64,000 nucleotides of DNA from JBPCNH01 sp051001455 (GCA_051001455.1 JBPCNH010000023.1:86241-150240); one strand, 5' to 3'; positions 24,497 through 33,139 are shown, numbered from the stretch's first letter. Notes: generated by a model not told the origin, from the letters alone. Translations and numbers: made by a program.

Positions 24497-24870
24497 AAGT
24501 ATCGATGGTGGTCGAAGACGAGCCCGACATGAGGGATCTGATCAAGATGACGCTCATGGAAGACCCCAGGTTCGAGATCGTTGTCGAGGCCGCGTCCGCC
24601 GAGGATGCCATCGGTTTAGCCGACACCCATGAGCCCGGGTTAGTGGTGCTCGATCACTCCCTCGATGGAGAGTTGACCGGCCTGGATGCCGCTCCGAAGA
24701 TCAAGGCGGTCGCGCCCGAGTGCAAGATCATCCTGTTCACTGCCGATGCAAGTTTGCGCTCGCGAGCCGATGCGGAACCATCCGTCGATGCCTTCCTGGT
24801 GAAGACCGACCTCCTCAAGCTCTTGTCTCTGGCTCAGCGCTTTATGGGACTCGGCCCGATACCCACCTGA
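24493..24870 (+). CDS. Single-domain response regulator
   Basis: The 125-residue protein is a CheY-like receiver with no output domain. Its acidic pocket is VVEDEPD near the N-terminus, the phosphoacceptor is Asp54 in LVVLDHSLDG, and the late strands include IILFTAD and LVKTD with the conserved lysine. ATGA overlap with the giant kinase stop couples their translation, so it is the probable phosphate acceptor of His1449. The next target is unknown. The gene is followed by copy C of the palindromic element. Confidence 0.88.
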   Translation: MKVSMVVEDEPDMRDLIKMTLMEDPRFEIVVEAASAEDAIGLADTHEPGLVVLDHSLDGELTGLDAAPKIKAVAPECKIILFTADASLRSRADAEPSVDAFLVKTDLLKLLSLAQRFMGLGPIPT

Positions 24871-24933
24871 TCCTCGCTTCAGAAAGACCCTCGAGCGTCA
24901 ACAGTCGAAGGGGGTGATCGCTGAGAGCGCGAA

Positions 24934-24988
24934 CCTTTTTTGACCCTTCAAGACCACATATTTCGTGGCCGCAATCGATCAAAACGCG
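24934..24988. repeat. Dispersed palindromic element, copy C
   Basis: The core AGACCACATATTTCGTGGCC and the right arm AATCGATCAAAACGCG match copies A and B. The left arm (CCTTTTTTGACCCTTCA) is degenerate. The copy lies about 65 bases after the response-regulator stop. The flanking GAGAGCGCGAACCTTTTTT resembles GAGAGCGCGAACTTTTTTG at 17044-17062, hinting at a fourth, decayed relative. Confidence 0.6.
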
Positions 24989-25059
24989 CCGGGGTGGGTA
25001 AGGGTTGGGGGGTTGGACAGAGATAAGAGAGATTGTCGGACAATGAGGAGGAGTCTCCT

Positions 25060-25359
25060 ATGAGTGGATTCTGGAAGAAAGCCGCGGCGGTCGTAGCCGT
25101 GAAGAAGATCGCCGACCGGGTGCAGGAAGCACGGCAACCGAAGCGCTCGTTCATCTCGAGGATGTCGCCGCTCGTGCTCGTGGCGGGCATCGGTGGCGCC
25201 GCTTTCTGGGCCTACCGCAACGGCAAGCTCGACCCCGTGGTCGAGCAGGCCAAGAACCTCACCGGCGGCAGCGAGGGCAACGGTTCGTACCCGACCGCTC
25301 CCGCATCCGCCACCGGCGCAACCACCACTGGAGCCACCAGCACCGCGTCCACGATCTAG
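25060..25359 (+). CDS. Small membrane-anchored hypothetical protein
   Basis: The 99-residue protein starts at ATG 25060 after a strong GAGGAGGAG site. It has a basic amphipathic start (FWKKAAAVVAVKKIADRVQE), one membrane helix (LVLVAGIGGAAFWAYRNGK) and a Ser/Thr/Ala/Gly-rich C-terminus ending ATTTGATSTASTI. It was not recognised as any family. It lies upstream of an ECF sigma factor with a membrane-type tail, separated by a tandem repeat. Confidence 0.6.
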   Translation: MSGFWKKAAAVVAVKKIADRVQEARQPKRSFISRMSPLVLVAGIGGAAFWAYRNGKLDPVVEQAKNLTGGSEGNGSYPTAPASATGATTTGATSTASTI

Positions 25360-25414
25360 CACGAACCCAACCAAGCACTGCGAGGGGCTCCTGCTGGCAG
25401 GCCCCGGAGCCCTT

Positions 25415-25496
25415 CGCTGCTTCCTGCCTTCAGGTCCGGAGCCCCTCGCTGCTTCCTGCCTTCAGGGGCAGAACACCGCTGCTTCCTGCCTTCAGG
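25415..25496. repeat. Tandem repeat, three copies of a 20-base core
   Basis: CGCTGCTTCCTGCCTTCAGG occurs at 25415, 25447 and 25477 within a larger unit of about 31 bases that also shares CCGGAGCCC or GGCAGAACAC. The first unit follows GGGGCTCC...GGAGCCC, which may be a terminator hairpin for the preceding gene. The array lies between a small membrane protein and an ECF sigma gene. Confidence 0.8.
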
Positions 25497-25598
25497 GGGC
25501 AGAACACCGCCGGAGTGCCTGTTCTGCTTGAGATTACTGATCCACAACTACGCCGTGGGAGGCAGGAAATCGCACGTCGTGGGCGTACATCTTCATCA

Positions 25599-26672
25599 AT
25601 GGCCGACACAGGCAACGATCCCGCCGGCAGGTCCGACAAGGACCTCACCGTCGCCTTCCAGCACGGGGACGACGGCGCGTTCGACGCCATCTACAGCCGC
25701 CATCACGACCGGGTAAGAGCGACCTGCCACAAATTGCTCCGCAACGCTTCCGAGGCAGAGGAAGCCACCCAGGAAACCTTCCTACGCTGTTACCGCAGCC
25801 TCGGGCGCTTCAACGGGCAATATCAACTCGGCGCATGGATGGCCCGCATCGCCACGAATGTCAGCCTGGATCTGCTGAGAGCCCGCTCCAGGGCAATCGC
25901 ACTTTCGGGGGTCCCCGTCGAGGAGATCGAACTCGAGCACGCCGGCAAAGCCGTGGACGACACGGTCGAGGACACCATGCAGGTGACCCAGGCCCTCGGA
26001 GGCATCCAGCCCCTGCACGCCGAAGCCCTCTATCTCAGAGCCATCGAGGGCCTCTCTCACGAAGAGATGGCCGGACGGCTGGCCATGAGCCCCCAACAGG
26101 TGAAGTCGCTGCTGCACCGCTCTCGTAGCTCTTTCCGCCGGGTGTGGGACACGGCGTCGGGGTGGGCACTGGCTCCGCTCGTTGGCTTCCGCTCGATGCT
26201 CACGGCCCGCAGCCGGGACACCGCGGCAGCCGGACAAGGCCTCGTGCTCGCCGGATCTCCGGGTTCCGCTCTCCTGGCCGAGAAGGTCGCGGCCAGCGCG
26301 GTTGCGTTCGCGGTTGTCTTGAGCGGCGCGCCGGCGACCGAGCGAGCGACACCCGATACACCTCGCTCGGCCACACCCCGGATCGCGCACGAGCTCCCCC
26401 ACGAGCCGAGAACGAACATCAAGAGGACTTCCCCAGCGGACATCGATCACGATGCACCCGCCGCCGCTCGTCCGGCATCGAAGGTCGCCGCGGTACTCGA
26501 CGAAGTAGCCAAGACCGGACGCAAGCTCAAGCGTCAGGCGCAGGAGAACCAGCCCGACGAGCCCGAGCACGATGACGACATCCCCAGCGGTGGGCCAAGC
26601 GTCGGCGCGGCCAACAAAGAAGTGCGCAAGGTCGCTCGGGAGGTCAAGGAGACAATCGGCGATCTCCCGTAA
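25599..26672 (+). CDS. ECF sigma factor with C-terminal hydrophobic segment and tail
   Basis: Residues 14-185 are an ECF sigma factor: region 2 (LLRNASEAEEATQETFLRCY, then FNGQYQLGAWMARIATNVSL) and region 4 (PLHAEALYLRAIEGLSHEEM, then QQVKSLLHRSRSSFRR). A further 170 residues follow, with a hydrophobic stretch at ~229-245 (VAASAVAFAVVLSGA) and a proline-rich, charged tail. The same plan occurs in the sigma gene at 39727-41319. No separate anti-sigma gene is adjacent, so the tail may itself restrain the factor. ATG 25599 is taken; the frame is open to GTG 25515, which is also possible. The next gene is a MetF-like enzyme. Confidence 0.8.
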   Translation: MADTGNDPAGRSDKDLTVAFQHGDDGAFDAIYSRHHDRVRATCHKLLRNASEAEEATQETFLRCYRSLGRFNGQYQLGAWMARIATNVSLDLLRARSRAIALSGVPVEEIELEHAGKAVDDTVEDTMQVTQALGGIQPLHAEALYLRAIEGLSHEEMAGRLAMSPQQVKSLLHRSRSSFRRVWDTASGWALAPLVGFRSMLTARSRDTAAAGQGLVLAGSPGSALLAEKVAASAVAFAVVLSGAPATERATPDTPRSATPRIAHELPHEPRTNIKRTSPADIDHDAPAAARPASKVAAVLDEVAKTGRKLKRQAQENQPDEPEHDDDIPSGGPSVGAANKEVRKVAREVKETIGDLP

Positions 26673-26707
26673 GGGACGCCCGCTTCTCGAACTCGTAATA
26701 TCTCTGC

Positions 26708-27547
26708 ATGTCTGATCACGGCGTACCGTCCCCGCCGGAGCCACCTCCTTCTTTCCTCGGAGGGGACCGCTTCGCGATCCTGAGTGAGATCGAGCCTTCG
26801 CGTCGTCCCGACATCGACCGGGTCCGCCGTCAGATCGATGTGCTGAAACCGGTGTGCGACGCCTTCCTGGTCCCCGACAACCACCTCGGACGAGCCACAG
26901 TCTCGAGCGTTTCGGTAGCGCACGAGGTCGCTTACATGGGCGGCCGCTCGATCGCGTGTCTCAACGCCCGCGACCGGAACCTGCTGGGCTTCAGACGTGA
27001 CCTCCTCACCGCGGCGGCATACGGGGTCGATCACTTCCTCTTCGTCTACGGCGATGCTCCGCGCGAAGGAAGACGGACCGAAGATCTAACGGTGAGAGGC
27101 ATGATCGACGAGGTGCGTTCGTTCGGAACGGGAGCACTGTTCGAGGGTTACTCCGACTTCAAGATCGGCACCGTTTCGAAACCCGGGCGCGACCTTGCAT
27201 GGCGAGTGCGCGCCGATTTCGTGTTCGTGCAGATCACCTATTCACTGGACAGGCTGATGCGCTGGCGAGAACAGCTCGACTTCACCGGGAAGATGTACGC
27301 GGGCGTATTGGTGCTGGCATCGTCCCGGATGGCGCGCCGCATCAACGCGGCGATACCCGACATCCGCATCCCCGAGGCGATCATCGACAAGCTCGACGAC
27401 GATCCCTCGGTCGGGGTCGACCTCGCCTGTCAGCAGATCGCCGACATCAAGGAGTCCGGCGCCTTCGACGGCGTCCATCTCGTACCGGTGGGTCGCTACC
27501 GGGAGATGGCCGCCCGATTGCAAGCCATCAACGGCCGGGCCACCTAG
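26708..27547 (+). CDS. Methylenetetrahydrofolate reductase family protein (MetF-like)
   Basis: The 279-residue protein resembles the MetF TIM-barrel flavoprotein family, which reduces methylenetetrahydrofolate to methyltetrahydrofolate for methionine synthesis. Supporting segments are ILSEIEPSRRPDIDRVRRQI near the N-terminus, YGVDHFLFVYGDAPREGRR in the middle, FVFVQITYSLDRLMRW, and GVDLACQQIADIKESGAFDG at the C-terminus. It is shorter and more divergent than E. coli MetF, and related short proteins act in other one-carbon pathways, so the exact substrate is not certain. It starts 35 bases after the ECF sigma stop. Confidence 0.75.
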   Translation: MSDHGVPSPPEPPPSFLGGDRFAILSEIEPSRRPDIDRVRRQIDVLKPVCDAFLVPDNHLGRATVSSVSVAHEVAYMGGRSIACLNARDRNLLGFRRDLLTAAAYGVDHFLFVYGDAPREGRRTEDLTVRGMIDEVRSFGTGALFEGYSDFKIGTVSKPGRDLAWRVRADFVFVQITYSLDRLMRWREQLDFTGKMYAGVLVLASSRMARRINAAIPDIRIPEAIIDKLDDDPSVGVDLACQQIADIKESGAFDGVHLVPVGRYREMAARLQAINGRAT

Positions 27548-27625
27548 CCACGCCCAAGACCACCTACGACGACCGGTTGATCCGCCCCGCCGCCGACGGA
27601 CGCCAGATCACCCGTGAAAGAAAAA

Positions 27626-27650
27626 GGGACCGGGCACGAAGCCCGGTCCC
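27626..27650. terminator. Bidirectional terminator between MetF-like and RTX genes
   Basis: GGGACCGGGC and GCCCGGTCCC form a perfect ten-pair stem around ACGAA. On the minus strand it is followed by TTTTTCTTT, a good intrinsic terminator for the RTX gene; on the plus strand it follows the MetF-like stop. Confidence 0.85.
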
Positions 27651-27671
27651 CGTCGTTCCTAGCGCTTGACG

Positions 27672-29933
27672 TTAGGCACGATCTTCGCAGCTGAAGTAGC
27701 GGTTGTTACCGGCGCCGCCGAAGCAGGCGTCCGATCCACCGCCGCCGCGCAACGTGTCGTTCCCACGCCCACCGCGAAGGAGGTCATCGTCCTTCCCGCC
27801 GCGGATCTCATCGTGACCGCCTCCACCGGCGAGGGTGTCCATACCGCGGCCACCCCGGATGTCGTCCCTGCCCGTGTGGCCTCGGATCGTGTCCCTGCCG
27901 CGCCCGCCGCGGATGGTGTCGTGACCCTTACCACCGCGGATGACGTCGAAGCCTCTGGACCCGATCAGGAGGTCGTTGCCGGCATTACCGATGATGACGT
28001 CGTTCTGGAGACCACCATCGATGGTGTCGTCGCCATCGCCGCCCATGATGCTGTCCTTGCCGTCTCCACCGTCGATGTCGTCGTTGCCGGTGCCGCCGTC
28101 GATGTCGTCGTCGCCGTTGCCACCCTCGATGTCGTCGTCGCCGGCGTCACCATTGATGGTGTCGTCGCCATCGCCGCCGAGAAGGAGGTCGTTACCGCCG
28201 AGACCATTGATCTGGTCGTTGCCTCCGAGACCGCAGATGACGTCGCCGCCCTCCGTGCCGCTCAGCTGGTCGTCATCCGGCGTACCGACCACGTGGTTGC
28301 GCGGATCGGACTCGTGACCCGGACACTTCTCGCCGGAGGGAGTCGTGGTCTGGGTCGGCGTCGGTGTTGTGGTCTGGGTTGGCGTCGGTGTTGTGGTCTG
28401 GGTCGGCGTCGGAGTGAACTGCGGTTGCGGACAATCGCTGTTCTCCGGATCCACACCGGTCACGGCGCCGGGGTCTTGGCCCCACCCGATCGCCCCGCTA
28501 GCGTCCGGCTCGAAGGTGCAGTGCTGGTCGTTGTCATCGAGATCGGCCCACACCGTGAACTGGGTCTCGCCCGCATCGAGGGAGCGGAGCTGGAAGCTAA
28601 AATCTCCCGTCTGGTTGGTTCCCCCCACGACGGTTGCCGTGCTGGGGACCGTCTCGATGTGCTTGATGTCGGGCGTGCCCGGCGGACGGTCGTGCGAGCC
28701 CTGCTGGTTCGCGCTCGTGAATGCCGGCGGCTCTCCCTCGCAGTTCATCCCCGGCTCGGCGCGGTGCGCGTTCTGGTCGGGTGCCTGCGTGCGGCTGGTG
28801 TTGTCGCCCGAGGTGTCGGAATCGTCGAAGAAGAGGTTGTCGGTGGGACCCGTCGCGTGCACGTCGGTATTCACCCCGAAGACGGGCTGGCCGTGCTGGT
28901 CGAGCACGCGCGCGGTGATCACCTGGCTGCAGGGGAATACACCCGCGGGGTTGAGGTCCTGACGCTGGGTCTGTTGCTCCGGCCGCAGAGCGACGGCAGT
29001 GGGGACCTGCTCGTACCCCGTTGCCGCATGAGCATCACCCGCATCGATCCCATCATCCAGCGGATCGAGGAGCCCGAGGTCCGCCTCCCTCGCCACCGCA
29101 GCGACGGCGGTCACCGCGGTCGCTACACCGTCAGAGCCCAAAGTGCAGACGACGAAGAACTGATTGACGTCGGCCGGCTTGTTAGCGCTTCCACAAGACG
29201 TCCACACGGGTTCGGTACCCACGGCGCTCATCGTGTAAAAGACGCGAACACTCCGGGTGCCAGCGCTGGTGCTCACGTTCAGCACCGCCCTGGTCCTCTG
29301 CGCATCGCCGGTGCCGGAGGAGTAGAAACCGACCCGGCCACCGTTGACCGGCGTAAGGAGCTCGACGGTCTGAGCCTGCGGCTCGGCGTCAATCGGAAGC
29401 GTGCGAGATTCTCCCTGGTTGTTGACCTCTATCTCGATCTGGTCCTGGCCTACCAGCGTCGTCCCGCTATAGAGGAGCGCTTCGAGCACGTAGTCGCCGT
29501 CGTCCGGAGGCGTGGTCCAGAAAAGCTCCCACGTGTCGGTACCCGGCACGCGGGTCGCCGCGCCGAGGGAGACGATGTTGGTGCCGTCGACATACCTGAA
29601 CTCAACGAGGGGGCTGGCCGGAACGTCGTTCACCCACGCGACCAGATGGTAGGCGGCGTCGACGCCGTCGCCCCTCATCGAGATCTCGGTGCTGGTCTCC
29701 TCGTGTGGGTTGACCCACTCGATCGGCGAGGGAGGCGTCGTCGGGGAGGGGGAGGCTGTGGGGGAGGTCGTCTCCGTCGGTGTGGGCGAGGCGGTCTGGG
29801 CCGTGACCACGGCGGTCAGCGGACCCCCAATAGGGGTGGACGCGACCAGGAAGGCCAGGAGACCCAGGACTATGCCCAAGGCACCGCGTGCGGCCGATCG
29901 TTGGATATCGCGGGAGCTGTTTCTCTTTCTCAC
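27672..29933 (-). CDS. Secreted RTX-type calcium-binding repeat protein 1
   Basis: The 753-residue protein starts at GTG 29933 after a strong GGAGGTG site. A signal segment (ALGIVLGLLAFLVAS) is followed by a Thr/Pro/Ser-rich stretch, beta-sandwich-like domains, a PTPTQTTT repeat linker and about 200 residues of RTX nonapeptides (GGDGDDTINGDAG, GGTGNDDIDGGDG, GGRGNDTLRGG). RTX repeats fold into a calcium-bound beta-roll outside the cell. An acidic late end (CFGGAGNNRYFSCEDRA) shares the cysteine pattern of its two relatives. No type I secretion genes are adjacent, so Sec export is more likely. The exact role is unknown. Confidence 0.88.
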   Translation of the reverse strand: MRKRNSSRDIQRSAARGALGIVLGLLAFLVASTPIGGPLTAVVTAQTASPTPTETTSPTASPSPTTPPSPIEWVNPHEETSTEISMRGDGVDAAYHLVAWVNDVPASPLVEFRYVDGTNIVSLGAATRVPGTDTWELFWTTPPDDGDYVLEALLYSGTTLVGQDQIEIEVNNQGESRTLPIDAEPQAQTVELLTPVNGGRVGFYSSGTGDAQRTRAVLNVSTSAGTRSVRVFYTMSAVGTEPVWTSCGSANKPADVNQFFVVCTLGSDGVATAVTAVAAVAREADLGLLDPLDDGIDAGDAHAATGYEQVPTAVALRPEQQTQRQDLNPAGVFPCSQVITARVLDQHGQPVFGVNTDVHATGPTDNLFFDDSDTSGDNTSRTQAPDQNAHRAEPGMNCEGEPPAFTSANQQGSHDRPPGTPDIKHIETVPSTATVVGGTNQTGDFSFQLRSLDAGETQFTVWADLDDNDQHCTFEPDASGAIGWGQDPGAVTGVDPENSDCPQPQFTPTPTQTTTPTPTQTTTPTPTQTTTPSGEKCPGHESDPRNHVVGTPDDDQLSGTEGGDVICGLGGNDQINGLGGNDLLLGGDGDDTINGDAGDDDIEGGNGDDDIDGGTGNDDIDGGDGKDSIMGGDGDDTIDGGLQNDVIIGNAGNDLLIGSRGFDVIRGGKGHDTIRGGRGRDTIRGHTGRDDIRGGRGMDTLAGGGGHDEIRGGKDDDLLRGGRGNDTLRGGGGSDACFGGAGNNRYFSCEDRA

Positions 29934-30097
29934 TACGCACCTCCGGAGAGCGGTTGCTTGCGGGGCGGCCGACACATCGAACAACTCATCGGTGAACCGA
30001 CGGGCTCTCGCCCCCTCTACCTATAGCAACGTAGCAGAGGGTCGCGGGTTAGCCCGCAGGATGGCCATACCCACATGAAAGGGCCCAAACACCAAGA

Positions 30098-30117
30098 AAC
30101 GGCGCCGAAGCGCCGTT
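30098..30117. terminator. Terminator after whiB-like gene
   Basis: AACGGCGC and GCGCCGTT form an eight-pair stem with a CGAA tetraloop, 23 bases after the whiB stop on the minus strand. Confidence 0.65.
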
Positions 30118-30139
30118 CCTCGTGTCGCGCTGGATGATC

Positions 30140-30424
30140 CTAGGAGGCCCTGCGGGCCCGGGCGCGCCGGCGCTTGAGCGAGGCGCGCTCCTTGGCCGTC
30201 AGGCCGCCCCAGATCCCATACTTCTGGTTGGTCTCCATGGCGAACTCGAGGCACGGCTCGAGCACCGGGCAGGTCTTGCAGATCGCCTTGGCCCGGGTCT
30301 CACGACCCTGCTTCTCGAGCTCACTCTCGCCCTCGTCACCGAAGAAAACGATGTTGTCGTAACCGCGGCAGAGGCCTTGCTCCTGCCACTCCTCGATGCT
30401 GCCGAAGGTGTCCATCAGGGACAC
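30140..30424 (-). CDS. WhiB family [4Fe-4S] transcriptional regulator
   Basis: The roughly 94-residue protein has the four WhiB cysteines: one in GLCRGYD and three in AICKTCPVLEPCLEFA, followed by the GIWGG turn and a basic tail (KERASLKRRRARARRAS). WhiB proteins bind an iron-sulfur cluster and act with the principal sigma factor; they are confined to actinobacteria and their phages. A GAGGAG site lies eight bases before GTG 30424. ATG 30430 and GTG 30433 are in the same frame and cannot be excluded. Length and motif spacing are typical. Confidence 0.93.
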   Translation of the reverse strand: MSLMDTFGSIEEWQEQGLCRGYDNIVFFGDEGESELEKQGRETRAKAICKTCPVLEPCLEFAMETNQKYGIWGGLTAKERASLKRRRARARRAS

Positions 30425-30681
30425 TGTCATCACTCCTCGTCAAGGCGCTCTCAGGCGCCGCTAGCGGTCCTGGCTCTATCTCTGTCCCCCCGCTTGCTAT
30501 TGCAAACGGCCCGAGCGAGATGGATATTCCACCTCGACGGGCGCCGCCGTCCGCTGTCCGAACGGGCGAAGGGCTCGCTAGGTTGCCAGGGATCGAGAGA
30601 ATTTTCAAGAGAGCAAGCAAGATCGGTCCCGGGAATCGCGGAAACAGCTTTCTTCGGCAGACCGTGCCGGCGGCAAGAGCC

Positions 30682-31161
30682 TTAAGGCGCCAGCGTCCAG
30701 GTCCGCTCGAGAAGCGCCTCCCTCAGGGGACAAGGCTCCTCCGATGCGGCGAGCTCGATAGACGTCTCGGTCAGGCTGTAGCGATAGACCGCGGCGGCAT
30801 CACCTTCCCCGGTCAACCGCTCCTCGGCGTCGTTGAAGCAGTTGAAGGCCCCGGCCGGTGCGGGGGTGGCGCTGATCCGCAGGCCCTCGTCGGCCACATC
30901 GAAAGCCTCGGTGAAGCGGAAGTCCTCGTGGCTGAGGGTGTAACTACCGGCATCCATCTCGAGCCTCCACGTCCCCGCCCAATACGGCGGCACATTATCG
31001 AGCTCCCGGAGCTCCTGCTTGGAGATCTTGCCGGTGAAGGTGCCGGTGATCTCGACCGGCGTGGGCGAGACAGCGTCCGGCGCCGGGTCCTCCGAGCAAC
31101 CCGCGGACACCAGGAGCACGACGAGGATGGCAAGCAACCAGCGCGCGATCGGAAAGTTCAT
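30682..31161 (-). CDS. Putative lipoprotein
   Basis: The 159-residue protein has a lipoprotein signal (WLLAILVVLLVSAGCSED) with the LVSAGC lipobox, so the mature protein should be anchored to the membrane through a lipid-modified cysteine. The rest is predicted to be a small beta-rich domain (ITGTFTGKISKQEL, WAGTWRLEMDAGSYTLSHED) with two further cysteines, one in AFNCFND and one in EEPCPL. The style resembles small beta-barrel lipoproteins, but no family is assigned. It lies 46 bases downstream of the metallopeptidase-like gene on the same strand. Confidence 0.75.
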   Translation of the reverse strand: MNFPIARWLLAILVVLLVSAGCSEDPAPDAVSPTPVEITGTFTGKISKQELRELDNVPPYWAGTWRLEMDAGSYTLSHEDFRFTEAFDVADEGLRISATPAPAGAFNCFNDAEERLTGEGDAAAVYRYSLTETSIELAASEEPCPLREALLERTWTLAP

Positions 31162-31207
31162 CGCCAGATGCTCTCACGGCATCGCAACATGCACGTGACG
31201 CTATCGC

Positions 31208-33040
31208 TCAGTCCGAGACCTCGACCGTCTTCGTGCCGCTCGTGCCCGGCCGGTGGTCTTCGTCGAGCGTGGAGGTCATGCGCGCCCGCACCTCCCAGAA
31301 GCCGCGCTCCGGCAGGGTGAAGCTCCCCCCGTAGGTCCCATCGGGCTCAAGAGTCACCTCGGCTCCGAGCAACCACTCGCTCCGAGCCGGACGGCGATAC
31401 TCGAGAACGATCGGCGCGCCGGCATGTACCGGCGTCACGGTTCCGGTCACCTCGATGTCGTCGCCGAGCGCAACCTGCTCGGCCACGTCGATCGCGACGA
31501 GCGGCTTCACGGCGTTGAACCGGGACGCGGTCGTCGCAGCCGGAAGCAACGGATCGACGAGTTTCGCCACGTAGGACGCCGACTCCTCAGGTGACAACGA
31601 GATCGACCACCTGCCCTCGTCGTCGGTAACGAGCGAGTGCGTGGTCGTCGAACCGTCCGTCAAGGTCTCGGCCAGCTCGACCCGTGCGAAGGGAGCGGGA
31701 CGGCCGGCGCAAGATGCCGTTCCCTGCACCCGGATCGATGTGCCGAACTCGACGCTCGATGGGACCGACGACGTGACGTCCGCGTTCCAGGCGTGGCTTC
31801 GCATCAACGAATAGGCGATCGTCGCCGGCTCTGAGAGCGAGGTGTTACCGAGTGCCACGATCAGCCGCGGCACCGTCCGTCGCGAGAACGCGACGTCGGC
31901 CTGCGCCACACCGTCGGAGCCGAAGACCAACGGCGTAATCCGCTCAGGCTCGCCGCGGGGCTTGACCGAGACGAAGCCGGTGGCTCCTGCGGGACCCGTC
32001 GCGGTGAGCGTCGCCTCGTGCGGACCGCGCCGCGTCGGCTTCAGGCGGGCGTACGCGCTGCCGAAGGGCGTCAGGTTCCCCCCGCCGGCCACCAAGCGGC
32101 AGGTCTGGCGCGACACCTTGGTGTCGGTGGGGTAGGCCGGCCACGGCTCCGTCACCGCGGCGCGGTACGCATCGCCTTCGGAGAAATGTCCCAGCCGGAG
32201 CCGCCACAGCATGAACTCGTTCCAGGACTCGGACAAGGTGAACCCACGCCCTTGTAGCCACGACTCGACGGCGGCCATCGAAGAGACCTCGGATCCCGTT
32301 CCCGACGCCCACCCGGCGGCCATCTGCTCCCACAGCGCCCGCACTACGTCGGGGCGGCCGGCGTCGTAGCGCTCGCTCAGGAACTCGAGGAACAGGAACG
32401 CCCCGTACTCCCCGACGCCGGGCAACGACGTGAAGCCCTGTTCGGGATGGGGGACGAAATCGTTCAACGTGAAGAGAGGCGTGTTCGCGGCGTCGTCGAG
32501 ACGCTCCTCGATCCACGCCGAGCTCGCTTCCGTGAACCAGTAGTCGGCCCGGTAGTCGTAGCCGTACTGCACGGCATGGAAATACTCGTGTACCGCGAGC
32601 GCCGCTATCGCGACATCGGGAGCGGTGCTGGCGAGACGCTCGGGTGGGATCACCATGTACGACGAGCGCGAGCGCGAATCCCCCGGAGCCACCCGCACGA
32701 ACCCTTGGCCGAACGCCCGCGCTATGTAAACGGGATAGAGACCCTCGTTCGGGGGAGGCTTGTATCCCAGCTCGCCCACGATCAGCGCGCGCCCTCGCTC
32801 GAGAGCTGCACCGAGGCGCTCCACCGAGTCCGGCACGCCGTCGAGGTCCGCGTCGGTCTGCTCGGGGGCGTCGGGGTCGTTCGCGTCGCGACTGAAAGTG
32901 ATCGAGAAGTGCTCGGTCTCGTAGGAAGCGTCCTCGGCCGAGGCGCGCTCGGACGGCACGACGAGGGCCCCCGCGGTCAGCAGAGCGACCGCGATCAGAA
33001 GACGGGCTAAGGACGACGCTTTAGGGCTGGACGTACACAC
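31208..33040 (-). CDS. Secreted metallopeptidase-like protein (MXAN_6640-type)
   Basis: The 610-residue protein has a signal peptide (LARLLIAVALLTAGALVV) and a gluzincin-type active site: HEYFHAVQYGYD, then WFTEASSAWIEE supplying the third ligand. An acidic calcium-like loop, DADLDGVPDSVE, precedes it, as in MXAN_6640-type putative metalloproteases. The C-terminal ~250 residues look like two or three beta-sandwich domains (GTSIRVQGTASCAGRPAPFA; DDIEVTGTVTPVHAGAPIVL). GTG 33040 is chosen because GGAGGGGG lies just upstream; the frame extends to 33073. The gene precedes a lipoprotein gene and is part of the surface island. Confidence 0.8.
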   Translation of the reverse strand: MCTSSPKASSLARLLIAVALLTAGALVVPSERASAEDASYETEHFSITFSRDANDPDAPEQTDADLDGVPDSVERLGAALERGRALIVGELGYKPPPNEGLYPVYIARAFGQGFVRVAPGDSRSRSSYMVIPPERLASTAPDVAIAALAVHEYFHAVQYGYDYRADYWFTEASSAWIEERLDDAANTPLFTLNDFVPHPEQGFTSLPGVGEYGAFLFLEFLSERYDAGRPDVVRALWEQMAAGWASGTGSEVSSMAAVESWLQGRGFTLSESWNEFMLWRLRLGHFSEGDAYRAAVTEPWPAYPTDTKVSRQTCRLVAGGGNLTPFGSAYARLKPTRRGPHEATLTATGPAGATGFVSVKPRGEPERITPLVFGSDGVAQADVAFSRRTVPRLIVALGNTSLSEPATIAYSLMRSHAWNADVTSSVPSSVEFGTSIRVQGTASCAGRPAPFARVELAETLTDGSTTTHSLVTDDEGRWSISLSPEESASYVAKLVDPLLPAATTASRFNAVKPLVAIDVAEQVALGDDIEVTGTVTPVHAGAPIVLEYRRPARSEWLLGAEVTLEPDGTYGGSFTLPERGFWEVRARMTSTLDEDHRPGTSGTKTVEVSD

Positions 33041-33139
33041 TCCGGGACCCCCTCCAGGATCAGACGTATCCAAAGAATCCTAGACAAAGAACGCTCCGGC
33101 GGGAAGGGCAGATCACTTTCTAGATCAGAACCAGCCGAA

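Noticed and set aside
25415..25496. CRISPR array
   Set aside because: There are only three short direct repeats with no unique spacers of regular length and no cas genes.
27666..30026. A 786-codon open frame on the plus strand opposite RTX gene 1
   Set aside because: It is an antisense shadow: the GG.G.D repeats read backwards give valine/alanine/aspartate-rich protein without stops. The minus frame has the signal peptide, ribosome site and RTX motifs.
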